Shown in pieces: positions 34,845 through 45,366 of a stretch of DNA of 64,000 nt. The notes beneath the pieces are model-generated. The model had not been told where the DNA came from. It made no database searches and was given only the letters and a program-made list of their open reading frames with translations. Origin of the DNA: Saccopteryx bilineata (lineage: Eukaryota; Chordata; Mammalia; Chiroptera; Emballonuridae); assembly GCF_036850765.1 (NCBI RefSeq), contig NC_089492.1, positions 170,870,296 to 170,934,295 on the forward strand, read 5' to 3'. How positions within the stretch are numbered: position 1 is the stretch's first letter; each line of letters opens with the position of its first letter. Made by a program: the position numbers and the translations under genes.

Positions 34845-35301
34845 ACTACAAAGCCATAGACATCTAAACAGTATGGTATCGCCACAAGAATAGGCATATA
34901 GATAATGGAACCAAATAGAGGGCAGAGCAACAAATGCATACATTTATAGTCTGTTAATATTTGACAAAAAATCAAGGACATACATACAATGGAATAAAGA
35001 TAGCCTTAAGTAAATAATGTTGGGGAAATTGTATAGACACATGCAAAAATAAATAAATAAATAAAACTATACCACCAACTTACACCAAACACAAGAATAA
35101 ACACAAAATGGGTTAGAGATTTAAGTTTAAGTCACAAAACCATAAAAATCCTAGAAGAAAACATAGGCAGTAAAATTTCAGAAAAATTCTTGTAGAAATA
35201 TTTTTGCCAATATATCTCCTCTGGCAAAGGAAACAAAGGAAAAATAAATAAATAAATGAGACTACATCAAACTAAAAAGCTTTTGCACAGCCAAACAAGC
35301 C

Positions 35302-36624
35302 CAATTAAAATATTCTAAAGTTTCACAAAAATTTCTTGTTTCATTACCATAAGTGTAAAAAAATATATAATATGTCAAGAAAAATAGAAGCCATTTTAAA
35401 TGTTATATTTATAGACAATGACCAAATGTAATCACAGTTCTCAGAGTGATTAGGCTAAAGGAGGTAGATGTTATGTATTTGCTTATTTATAGAACTCCTT
35501 AAACCACAATAGATAAAGCAAATCGATAAGTACAGAAAGCATATGCAAAGACTTCAGAAGCACATTTTTACTAATTGGAGCTTACTTAAGTCTTTGATGG
35601 TGACTTTAATGAAACAGTCATCTTTCAAACATTGAGGATCACATATCATAGGTTGTTAAGATACTCTGCAAAATACAAAGTCTCAGGAATAGAGAAGCTG
35701 GAACAATGCATTATCTGAGGCTTTGCACATTCATATTCTTACGGTTTGCCTTTTAGCTCTGCAATGTTGTGTCACCCCTGGCTTTCAATGAGAAGATTAA
35801 GCAATCAGTCCAGACTAAATAGCGAAGTGACAGTTGAATGTAATTAACATGCAGAGAATCCCTGAACTAAATTTTACTTCTACGTGTTCTCGTAAGAGAT
35901 TGGTTGCCTCCCTGTCACGGTACAATTCTGTGATTTTCTGTGCTCCAAGTGTGATCTGGCTCTCTCAGTTCTCTGGTAATGAAACAAGGCAATCTCTAAG
36001 CAAACAGTCCACACTACAGAGCTCAGCAAGTTCTCCAAATATGCTATGCCAGTTAAAAACTGTTCTTTTAAATCATGGTTCCTTTCTGAATGACTTTCAT
36101 AAGGTAAAATTCTAGAAGTGGGTAAAATTTATAAAAAAAAATTTTTAAGCTTCACAAGGCGATTTCTAAGGTTCATTTTAGTACCAAAAATATACATATA
36201 TATTTTTATTAACAAATCCAGCTTGGTCAAGATATCAAAGAGTCTGGTAATTTTATTGGTTTTATTTTATATAAGTTGATGATTTATACTACCTTTTTTC
36301 TTATACCTGGGAAATTAAAAAAAAATCCTGAATTTATGTCTGCTTTTTAAGATGCAAATGTATACTTTTGATGATTAGAAGCTTTATCACAGGAGTCTCG
36401 GTTTTAGCTCTAAAGAATACCTGGAGGGATAGAGTAGTGCATTGACTCTGCGAAAGTATAAGAATGAGAGAAAAGCAAGATGAAATAATAATAAAGGAAA
36501 ATAAATAAATAAATGAAGGGAGATGCTATTAAAGTGATGGGAAGAGAAAAGGGGGTAGGAGGTGCTATTCTCAAACACAATCCAGGCAAGCATAAGGGAT
36601 GCGGGTAAATACCTGGTTGACATG
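35302..36624. other. Unassigned sequence
   Basis: No supported gene or repeat. Small open frames (35834-36115 and the minus-strand 36387-36647) have no domain that I recognise. Confidence 0.5.
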
Positions 36625-36634
36625 GAATAAGACT

Positions 36635-36982
36635 CAGTGGTGGTCAACCTGGTCCCTACCGCCCACTAGTGGGCGCTCCAGCTTTCATGGTGGGTGGTAG
36701 CGGAGCAACCAAAGTATAAATAAAAAGATGGATTTAACTATAGTAAGTTGTTTTATAAAGATTTCTGCCAAACTTAGCGAAAATTCAACATAAGTAATTG
36801 GTAAGTAATTATTATTATAGGCTTTAACTTGCGGTCACTCTGCTTTATAAATTTTATAAAGTAAAGTTACTTTCCTACTTTATAAATCACCATGACTGTG
36901 AAACCGGTGGGCAGTTAGAAAATTTTACTACTAATAGAGATACAAAAGTGGGCGATAGGTATAAAAAGGTTGACTACCCCTG
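36635..36982. mobile_element. Non-autonomous hAT element, 348 bp
   Basis: Left end CAGTGGTGGTCAACC and right end the reverse complement of CAGGGGTAGTCAACC form inverted termini (13 of 15 match). The interior has no coding capacity. GAATAAGA (36625-36632) and GAATAAAT (36983-36990) look like an 8-bp TSD, although two extra bases lie between it and the left end. CGCCCACTAGTGGGCG (36660-36675) is a perfect 16-bp palindrome just inside the left terminus. Confidence 0.8.
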
Positions 36983-37141
36983 GAATAAATAATCATTTCC
37001 TGGCTCTGAGCCCTCTGGGCCCATCCTGCAAATATAACCCTATAAACTCTGAGAGTATCAGGTGTGTCACAGGTGATTGTTACCCCATGATTGTATGTCC
37101 TGGTGGCTGGGGCAGTCTGTGTTTATACATGCTGTTCCAAC

Positions 37142-37155
37142 AGAATTATCAAGAG
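37142..37155. repeat. TSD, left (recent SINE type I)
   Basis: AGAATTATCAAGAG, identical to 37559-37572. Confidence 0.95.
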
Positions 37156-37558
37156 TGCCCTGGCCGGTTGGCTCAGCGGTAGAGCGTCGGCCTAGCGTGC
37201 GGAGGACCCGGGTTCGATTCCCGGCCAGGGCACACAGGAGAAGCACCCATTTGCTTCTCCACCCCTCCGCCGCGTTTTCCTCTCTGTCTCTCTCTTCCCC
37301 TCCCACAGCCAAGGCTCCATTGGAGCAAAGATGGCCCCGGGCGCGGGGGATGGCTCTGTGGCCTCTGCCTCAGGCACTAGAGTGGCTGTGGTCACAACAT
37401 GGGGACGCCCAGAATGGGCAGAGCATCGCCCCCTTGTGGGCAGAGCGTCGCCCCATGGTGGGTTTGCCGGGTGGATCCCGGTCGGGCGCATGCGGGAGTC
37501 TGTCTGACTGTCTCTCCCTGTTTCCAGCTTCAGAAAAATGAAAAAAAAAAAAAAAAAA
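37156..37558 (+). mobile_element. tRNA-derived SINE type I, recent, forward
   Basis: A complete type I SINE with intact box-A-like TGGCTCAGCGGTAGAG and box-B-like GGGTTCGATTCC, full body and a pure poly(A) tail (about 37541-37558). The 14-bp TSD is perfect. This is among the best-preserved SINE copies in the window and probably one of the youngest. Confidence 0.96.
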
Positions 37559-37572
37559 AGAATTATCAAGAG

Positions 37573-37984
37573 CATTTCCTATCACTCTTAAAAGTGTCTT
37601 GACAGTAAATTATATGATTAATTTGTGCAGGCTTTATTGCTTTTTACATTGTTTAGTGTGTTTGTATGTGTGTATAAGGAGAAAATGAGTAGAACTTTTT
37701 AAAGCTATCTCTGACAATATTGTTTTATCTTACTACTTGATCTCACTGGGTTTCTCATATTTTTGTATCTCCTCTGTACCTTCCAGAAAGAATGGTTCAG
37801 GTGGAAAAAAGGCTCGATCTTTTAAAGCCAGGATGACTTTGTTTCTCCTGGGCTCTGTAGCCATCAGTCCCAGCTTTGGAGCTGACTCTGTCGTGTGTTT
37901 TAATAAGTGAGCAACCATCAGTGCATTTTCTACATAAATTTACTTTAATATAGACACACTTTATCCTTCCCTTTCACAAATGTC
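37573..37984. other. Unassigned sequence
   Basis: No gene or repeat that I can support. A minus-strand open frame of 61 codons (37733-37918) has no known domain. Confidence 0.5.
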
Positions 37985-38420
37985 TAAGTTCACTGAACAA
38001 ATATATATTGAGCATCTAATATGTTGCAGGTACAACACTGAAGAGACTTTGTAGTATCGAAGGGATACTTTTCTTTTTAAAGAAACTCACGCAACTAAAA
38101 CAAGTGCAAGCAAGTTACATAAACAGCAAATGGTGGTGAACCTGGAAAGTAATAATACAAATCCTTTGTTTCTGAAGAGTCACAGGAGACTGAGTGCATG
38201 ATGCATGCAGATTATGCTCAAGTAGCTGGTTCAATGGTTAGGGAAATCAGGGGCATGTTTGGAATAGAAGAGCTGCACAATGAGTATACACAAGGGAGGC
38301 AGGATTATAGATTGCAAAGGCAGATATAAAATTTGAGTTTAGGAATAGGACTTGGAAAGGTTTTTCCCAAAGAGATTAAAGAATGCAGAGGTTGTGATTT
38401 CTAACACATTCCCACTGAAC
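37985..38420 (+). repeat. Possible ancient mammalian interspersed repeat
   Basis: The order 'gaacaaatatatattgagca', 'tctaatatgttgcaggtaca' and later 'ggaggcaggattatagattg' resembles a widespread old mammalian repeat that starts with the TTTATTGAGCACCTACTATG phrase. Divergence is high and the family name is not resolved. Confidence 0.4.
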
Positions 38421-38937
38421 TTCACTTATTTTTCTTAAGCAAAACCCAGAAAGATCTTAAAGAATTACAGTGGATTGTTTTAAACTTAATTAATTTGTGA
38501 CTACAATTCTAGTTGTTATTCTAGATATGGTTTTTTACTAGAGCAAAGAAACTTACCCCCTGATATTTGGTAGCCAATTATTGATTTGTTGGATATTTTT
38601 GTATCTTAGTAAATAACCACAAGAAGATATATTACTTTCAGGTTACACAGCCAGAAATATACTTTTACTGTTTTGTCTTAAAGCTATATCAATACTCCAG
38701 CCCTCTGTTATAATCTCATCTACATGAGCATTAATCACCTCTCCTTTGTTCAATAAGACTTCAAATCAGACCCTGCATTGATAGCAGGTTGGTAGGAACC
38801 AGGGACAGGAAATAGCAATTGTCTTGGATATTTAGGAAAGAAATAAGTTGCGCCAGAGATTGAGAAATAAATCCACTACAATTCAGGTGCCTGGGGGTTT
38901 GGTGAAATACGCAGAGCATATTATAAGATCTTTTCCA
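38421..38937. other. Unassigned sequence
   Basis: Nothing supported beyond AT-rich sequence. Confidence 0.5.
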
Positions 38938-39297
38938 GCCTTGGCTGGTCTGCTCAGTGGTAGAACTTTGGCTGAGCATGTAGATGTCCCCAGTTTGATT
39001 CCCAGTTAGGACACACAGGAGAAGCACCCATATGCTTCTCCAACCCTCCCCTTCTCGTTTTTCTCTCTTCTCTCCTCCCCTCCTGTAGCCATAGCTTGAT
39101 TGGAGCAACTTGGCCTGGTACTGAGGATGGCTCCATACCCTTCTCAGGCACTGAGAAGAGGTCAGCTGCTGAGCAATGGAGCAATGCCCCAGATGGGCAA
39201 AGCATCACTCCCAGTGGGCTTGCCGGTGGTTCCCGGTCAGGGCACATGCGGGAGTCTGTCTTGGCCTCCCCTTCTGTCACTGAATAAAATATATATA
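38938..39297 (+). mobile_element. tRNA-derived SINE type I, older, forward
   Basis: Head GCCTTGGCTGGTCTGCTCAG, then 'tggtagaactttggctgagc', 'gagaagcacccatatgcttc' and the rest of the type I body ('ggagcaacttggcctggtac'). It is clearly more diverged than the copy at 37156. It ends in an AT-rich tail. Confidence 0.9.
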
Positions 39298-39779
39298 TTT
39301 ATGCTTTCTAAAATGAAGGAAAAGTGACTACATTTTTATGCTCCTACTTTATACCTAGTGAACCTCTGGATTTCAAAAGCCACAAATAACCATTTTGGGA
39401 ATAATATTAAATGACAGTTTTGAGTGTGACTGAATTAAGACAGGGTTTTGCCATTGGTCTGACTTGCTGTGTGAGCTGCTCTGTCACTTGGGCTGTATTA
39501 CCCTGCTGGCTCAATGCTTCCTGAAGTGTCCACAGTTCATAAGGATGCACTAAGAAGCTTTTGTATACTCTTAGAGCTGAATCACTGTATCGGCTTAGGT
39601 TTTCAGAAGAAAAACACATCATTGTCAGAGAGCTCTCTTCTCCTTTCAAGAAACAGCCTCTGGCATGGCACCGGGATCTAGTACAGAAGGAATACTTGTC
39701 TGTGGGTTCCTAAGTTTCTCTGTAGCATAAGTGCCACAATAGACTGGTATGGGGTGATTCACTAAAGGATAGAGTTGGA

Positions 39780-41600
39780 TGTGCATAGCAGTGTTCTGTC
39801 ACCAGGTTGAAGCAACATTATGTGAAATGGAGCTTGAGCTGTAGCTGAAGGCACGGGTGTGTTGCATAAGGAAGTGGCTCAGAGTCCCATGCCTCTACCC
39901 TTGCTGCATTGCTTTACATCTCTCAACAATCACATATGGTTTCATGGATAGTTCTCAAGGGATGAACTGACTAAGCAAGAAAAAATTGGTCCTGATTTAC
40001 AGATGATTGTGTATAATATGCCGAATCTATTTAGAAGCAGGTGTTTGAAGCAATAAGGATATACCCTGGGGAGATACCCTGAAGGATAATAAAGAAGGTA
40101 AATCCTTCCAATGGGCAAATTATTTAACATTGGACATGGTTTCTCACTTTACTTGGAAAGGGAGATGTCCAGATATACAGGTATACATGAATTCCTTGGC
40201 AATAGTTAATGATTTGGGTGAATGGTTAAAAAAAAGAGAGAGAGAGAAAATGTGATTGAAAATTGGTAACAAGGAGGTCTATGGGAGAAGTATATTAATA
40301 AATCTCTTCAAATGTGCAAGGAGTATAAAGATATTTGTATCCAATGTAAATGCTCACTAAGAGAAACATTTGAAGATGTTTGGATATCTTGGACAAGACA
40401 CATCCTTCTGTGAACATCAGTCAGCTTCTTTTCCCAGTCACCTGTATCTTGACACTATGAGCTTGTGAGAAAAGTGGCCATGGAAGCAGGGGTGGAGATT
40501 ATGCAGGTTGAATAGAAATCTATTCAGCAATGCTGTTTTGCCTACAGTCATTGGTGAGTTCCCAAACTTCCAAGAGCAAAGATCAACGCTGAGCCCCCAG
40601 TATGGCACACAGAGTATAAGCCAGCCATCTGTTTGCAGGTTGGTTATGTGGATGATTTCCATTATGGAAGGAGCTACATTCATTCTCACTATAATAGATC
40701 TTTACTCTGGATATAGACTTGCTTTTCCTGCTCAAAATACTGCTTCCAAAGCAATTATCTGTGGACTTACTGAATATGTCTTTGCTGTCACGATATTCTA
40801 TGTAAATTGAATCTGACCAGCTGCAATTCTAAGGTGCTACAATGGGTTTATGCTGATGGAATGCATTGATGTTACCATGTATTCCATCATCTGGATCAGC
40901 TGAACAATTAAAACTATGAAATGGTGTTTTAAAGACTCAGTCACAGTGCCAGATGTTTTGTGTAATATCTTCAGGCTGCAGGGCATGTTTAGAACCAGTA
41001 ACTTGTTGATGCTGCTGTCTCCCCCCATAGCCTGAAGGCACAGGTCTGGAAATCAAGAAATTGAATGTGACTGATTCTCTCACTATTATGGTTAATCTTC
41101 TGCTAGCAAAAATTTTGCCTCCTGCTTCCACAATATTAGGCTCCGCTGGGTTAGACAGACTGAGCAGAGTCTAATATTCTTGTTTTTACAGAAGAAATGC
41201 TTTCACCAGAGGGCACATGCTGTTTCCATTAAACTGGAAGTTAAATCTACCACCTGGCTATTCTGGGCTTCTCATACCACTAAACTACGAGGCACGAGGC
41301 AAGGACAATTGATCTTATTATGAGGAGTTCATTGCTACTACATAATAGACATAGGGAGGGATATGTTTGTGACAGAGAAATATGTCATCACATCTCTTAT
41401 AACTGCCATGTTTTGTGATGAATTAATTTTAAACTACAAACTAATGCAAGCAATCTTGGAAAGACCAGATACTACAGCCAATGATCATTCCACACAGCAA
41501 AGAAAGCATGAGCAGCTAAGTTATTTTCGCAGGGCAAAGAGAATAAGGAATGGATATTGCAAGAAAATTATATATACCAAATATGTTACATGATCAACTG
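39780..41600 (+). pseudogene. Degraded ERV-L-like pol (RNase H, integrase, dUTPase-like)
   Basis: This is an old endogenous retrovirus remnant. The clearest part is an integrase-core-like stretch at about 40670-40800 (IDLYSGYRLAFPAQNT). A matching continuation in broken frames lies at about 40840-40920. Upstream, RNase H-like sequence is suggested at about 39950-40220. Downstream, about 41180-41350 resembles the dUTPase-like segment that follows integrase in ERV-L. Many stops and frameshifts mean no protein can be made. No gag, env or paired LTRs were identified. The assignment rests on reading order and a few motifs, so the limits are approximate. Confidence 0.68.
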
Positions 41601-43760
41601 CAGAAATGATGACTATCTAATTTAAGGTATCTCAGCAATTAATAAAGTATATCTCATTATTTTATTTACAACTATTGTGTGACTCAACTAGAAGAGAAAT
41701 TAATATCATGCAAAGATGAATACACTGACTCTATCCTTTTTTGGATAGAAAGTATGATTTTGTTGTACTAGGAACGGCTTACCATGTTAAATATAATTTT
41801 TGCTGTTCTCTTTATGTGTGAGTTAAATATGATTAAAAGAGGTGTGTAAGTGTGTCAGGCTGACAGGGAACAGACTTTTCCAACTTGTGGTAGGTTAACA
41901 AAATTTGGCTGTGAACTACAGTTTTCAGACTCCCTTTTTCCCTGTATGGTTTTAAATTAGAAGTGAAAGGACAATGCTAGACAAGACTTGGAAGTGCTAT
42001 TATTCTAGTGAGATTGCTTCATGGAGGAACAGTGATGAGCAGTCTGGCATAGCCAGGAGATCTCAGGTGTTTGCAGAGTTCTCTGCTTCACATCTAAATC
42101 ATCCTCCAGCCCCTCGGGCTCTGGTGGGTAATAACCATTCCAGGCCTACCACTGGATATGTGGCTGTGGATCCACACAGGAGAACTACCCAGTGGCAAAA
42201 ACTTTACACAGACCACCCGATGAACCCATTTTAGTAACTGAATAGGCTTTTCTCCCCTGCTTTTCCTGCAAGCTCCACCATGCTTCATAGATGCAGACAT
42301 TAGTAACCAGCACCCCCAACACTAAGGTGCTTCCAGTGAACACATTTGTATGGGATGTGTCTAGAGCTCTGTGCCACAAGTATTGCCACCTGGTAACTTT
42401 TTCCTGTTTCCTGTCATTGCTTTCCATATTCAGGGCTGTGCATATAGCCACACAGCCAGGATGCTGCAATTACTGTGGAATTCACGTTTTTGATATAAGT
42501 GGGTGAATTGAGGGTTGGTAGATATATTAAAATTCTTTATTCATCTTGTTTCAAAGTCCCAACTTCTCTTCAGCTGCCTGCCAGCTGTTTCCAATCTGAG
42601 ATTTATTCCCAGATGTCCATTCTCCTCACTGATTGGTTTGAAGTAAGTTAACCAATGCCATCTCTTTCCACATGATGCTTTCTGAAGATTCTTCCCTCTT
42701 CTCCCAGGGCTGAGATATATATGCTTTACACAGATTCTAAATTAAGTGATCATGGTCCATAATATTTAAATATTAAGCATATAAAATTATTTGTACTGGA
42801 AAAAGACAGGGCTCATTCCTCTTCCTTTTAAGAGTGTGTATCATACTTTCATTAAAATAGGTCCTATAAACTGCAGTTATAGGTAACTCAAGTTTCTCAT
42901 GGCTGACCAACTTATAGGAACAGTTAGTGTAAAATTAATAACAAAAGTTGTCACATTTTGAAATGCCTCTAGGTTAATGGCTGCAACTTTTAGCCTTGCC
43001 TTCCTGAAATAATCCCACTGTGGCTAGGCTCCTTGTGGCGAGTTTCTGCTATTTTCTTTTTTGTCTCTTCCCTGAGTTTTCCATGGAGCTTCTACAGGGT
43101 TGCATTGACTGATGTTTTGCTGTCATGTCTGCTGTTCCATCACACTGCCGTATGATGCCACTCCTCTCTTTATCACTGCTATCAGCTTTTCATAGATGCC
43201 TGGCCCAGCCCCCAGCAATACGCTTGCTAAGAGAACAGAAGGGTCCTCTCTCCATAGTTATTGCAATGTTTCATCAGGCCAGAAACAGAGATCTTTTTCA
43301 CCCCATTTGTATAGAACTCCAAGTGGTTGATGAGCTCTGTCATGGTACTAATCTTAATTATACTGCACAGTATCCATCTCAGTCTTGGTTCAAAATCCCC
43401 TGGGGCTAATTTGGAAGACAAATTCCTCTTTGATGATCTCTTCTCTGTTCCCATCTCTTTCCATTGATACAAAATTAGTATCCCTGAACAGAATCAGTAC
43501 ATTCTAACAGTTTCCTCAGAGTGAATTTTTTCTCCATTCAGGTTGTTGTTTCACAAGTACAGAGATACCCTTAATTTACTCTGTAGTCTCAGAACCAGCC
43601 TTGCCAACTGTCTGCTTATATTCAGTACCCTCACAAATTGGCTCCTTAATCCTTAAAAGATTCATTCTCATTTTCCTTAACATGCTCTGACATATCATAA
43701 ATACCAAAGTACCAAAGTGCTATTAATGGGCCCAGATTGATATTCCCTCCTGATGTTCTA
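41601..43760. other. Unassigned, moderately GC sequence (possibly more ERV)
   Basis: Several short open frames (41974-42234, 42185-42469, 43125-43409) have no domain that I recognise. Next to the pol remnant, part of this could be an LTR or other ERV sequence, but I cannot show it: no paired direct repeats were found by eye. Confidence 0.4.

Positions 43761-43762
<2 letters not shown>

Positions 43763-43820
<58 letters not shown>
43763..43820. repeat. (AT)n microsatellite
   Basis: About 58 bp of uninterrupted AT dinucleotide. It can fold back on itself and is likely to vary in length. Confidence 0.97.
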
Positions 43821-43823
<3 letters not shown>

Positions 43824-44889
43824 AGTCCTAACATCATTGCATTGAAATTTGGGCAGCTAGTTTCTGTGTTTCCAAGTACACTTGATGGCATATATATAGA
43901 GAGGAAGGATGTATCTGGGCATTTATATGACATATAATTAGATAATATACTAATTTTGTAATTATTTACATTGAAAAGAGCAATCATTTTATTTCACTTT
44001 TCTTAGATGACAAGACAGAAAATACCAAAACAAAGATTTTGCTTGTATAATAAAATATTCCTGTTACATGCTGATATAAACCACTATGTAAGAAATGATC
44101 ACCCATGACATGTTGGAAAAATAACTTTATTCTCTTTGCTTTATTATTACAATTTGAAATGCTGATGTTTTCCTCCAAGATCTGAAAGAAAAAGTAACCC
44201 AGATTTAAAAATAGGACTTTCTCCTTCTTTGTGAGTTCTAACAAAAAAAAAATCCTTTCCTTTTTAAGACTCATTGAGATAATTTATTATCAGTCACTAT
44301 TAAAATCCTTCCCATTCACTGAGTTTAAAAAGCCCAGAGTCAAAAGAGTTGAAATCTCCCAGTTCTCCTCTCATTGTTTAAATGCTAGAGGATTGTGGGT
44401 TCAACTAAATAAAAAGTAACATTATAAAAGTTTCAGTAAATAGTGGCTCTTAAATGAAGACTCCAGACAGAGTCATCGTGGCTTAGAAAAGCCAGCCAGT
44501 GATGGGATGCTGCTTTGGTATAGTGGGTGCATGAGAGCTTTCAGGTTTGTGTCTCCTTTGTGTGGTCCAGGTGTTCTGAGTTGAAGAAGGACCTTTTTGT
44601 CCATATTTCTTTGGTGCTTTCTTCCCTCTCCTCCCTTCAGTCCAACCATAGGTCAGACCCTCCAAGTTGAGAAAGAAAACTGCTTTTCTATGGGATCATA
44701 GCATTTCCTGCACAATAGGAATACACTAGCTGAAGAGGTCAATTCAAAACTGAAAAAACTAAATGAAATAGTTTCGAAGTTGTGGTGCTTTATCACCTGC
44801 TGTTGCTCTCCCATCTAATAATAAAGTAATTGCTAATTCATGATGGTAAGCCAGAGGGAGGATGATTATTCATGTGCCTGTACAATAGT
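43821..44889. other. Unassigned sequence
   Basis: AT-rich, no supported feature. Confidence 0.5.
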
Positions 44890-45130
44890 AAGAAGTGGCA
44901 CTTTGTTTCCTGTGGCTGCCACCCAACAAAGACGGCAGTGAGAAGCGGGGTCTGGTTACCCTGGTAGCCATGGTGCTGAAGCCGGTCATCCTGGCATCAC
45001 TCCGACGGAGCCCTCTTTGTCCTCACAGAGTACCAGTGCCTTCCCCATTGAAAGGATGAATATGTGGACCTTTACACAACATCTCGGCTTAAATTAGCTG
45101 GATACATGGGGACTTTTGCAGCACCTGCTC
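44890..45130 (+). other. GC-richer island, possible processed pseudogene (unidentified)
   Basis: The stretch from 'tgtggctgccacccaacaaa' to 'agcacctgctcccg' is GC-richer than its surroundings. It holds an ATG at 44969 in a plausible context, with a 28-codon frame ending at a TGA (45056-45058). A second frame runs 45064-45366. I recognise neither. A processed pseudogene fits the composition, but a poly(A) remnant and parent gene are not shown. Confidence 0.3.
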
Positions 45131-45366
45131 CCGTTCTCAAATTCCAGCTCTGTTGGGAATTATTATCTAGCTCCCTTCTCTTCTGTCCCTCTCCCTTTGC
45201 AATTATGTTTAATCCCACAGACACCTGCTTTGGTTTTGGGGGACTACTGATAAAAGAGATGAAAAGGCCTTTTTTTCCATTTTATTCAACTCTACCAAAT
45301 AAACACAACAGGCTCTGGCTAATTAAACATGTTCAAGGGGAAGGTGTGAGAAACCCCCATGAATAA

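Larger units (their letters stand above)
18152..35301 (+). mobile_element. Old LINE-1 copy C, split by six later insertions
   Basis: An old L1 starts near 18152 (CCAAGATAGCAGCAGAGTAG, a 5'-UTR start of a family unlike the other L1s here) and is followed to about 35301. Its own sequence is about 6.1 kb; the rest is inserted DNA. The pieces are 18152-20881, 21237-22054, 22393-22877, 23305-23569, 30240-31214, 31573-31984 and 34837-35301. The insertions are three type III SINEs, one L1, one type I SINE and one hAT transposon. It stops inside the ORF2 C-terminal region ('aaaaagcttttgcacagccaaa'), so the 3' UTR and tail are missing. Confidence 0.88.
21565..35301 (+). pseudogene. L1 ORF2 remnant of copy C, split by insertions
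   Basis: The endonuclease start is recognisable at 21565-21780 (AIIITLN-like block YLSIITLNVYGLNAPIKRYK). RT sequence follows the inserted L1 at 30253: 'ttattcacagatgacatgga' near 31080 encodes an FTDDMD version of the FADD motif. The C-terminal region runs from 34845 to about 35301. Stops, frameshifts and four insertions (two SINEs, an L1 and the hAT) plus a further SINE destroy the gene. Confidence 0.82.

Noticed and set aside
37156..37232. tRNA-gene-like sequence with box A and box B
   Set aside because: It is the head of a SINE. The body, poly(A) tail and TSD follow, and the full tRNA fold is not kept.
40508..40810. 100-codon frame as a host gene
   Set aside because: Its second half reads as retroviral integrase and continues in broken frames, so it is part of an old ERV.
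43646..43987. 113-codon frame with Tyr-Ile repeats
   Set aside because: It is produced by the (AT)n microsatellite.
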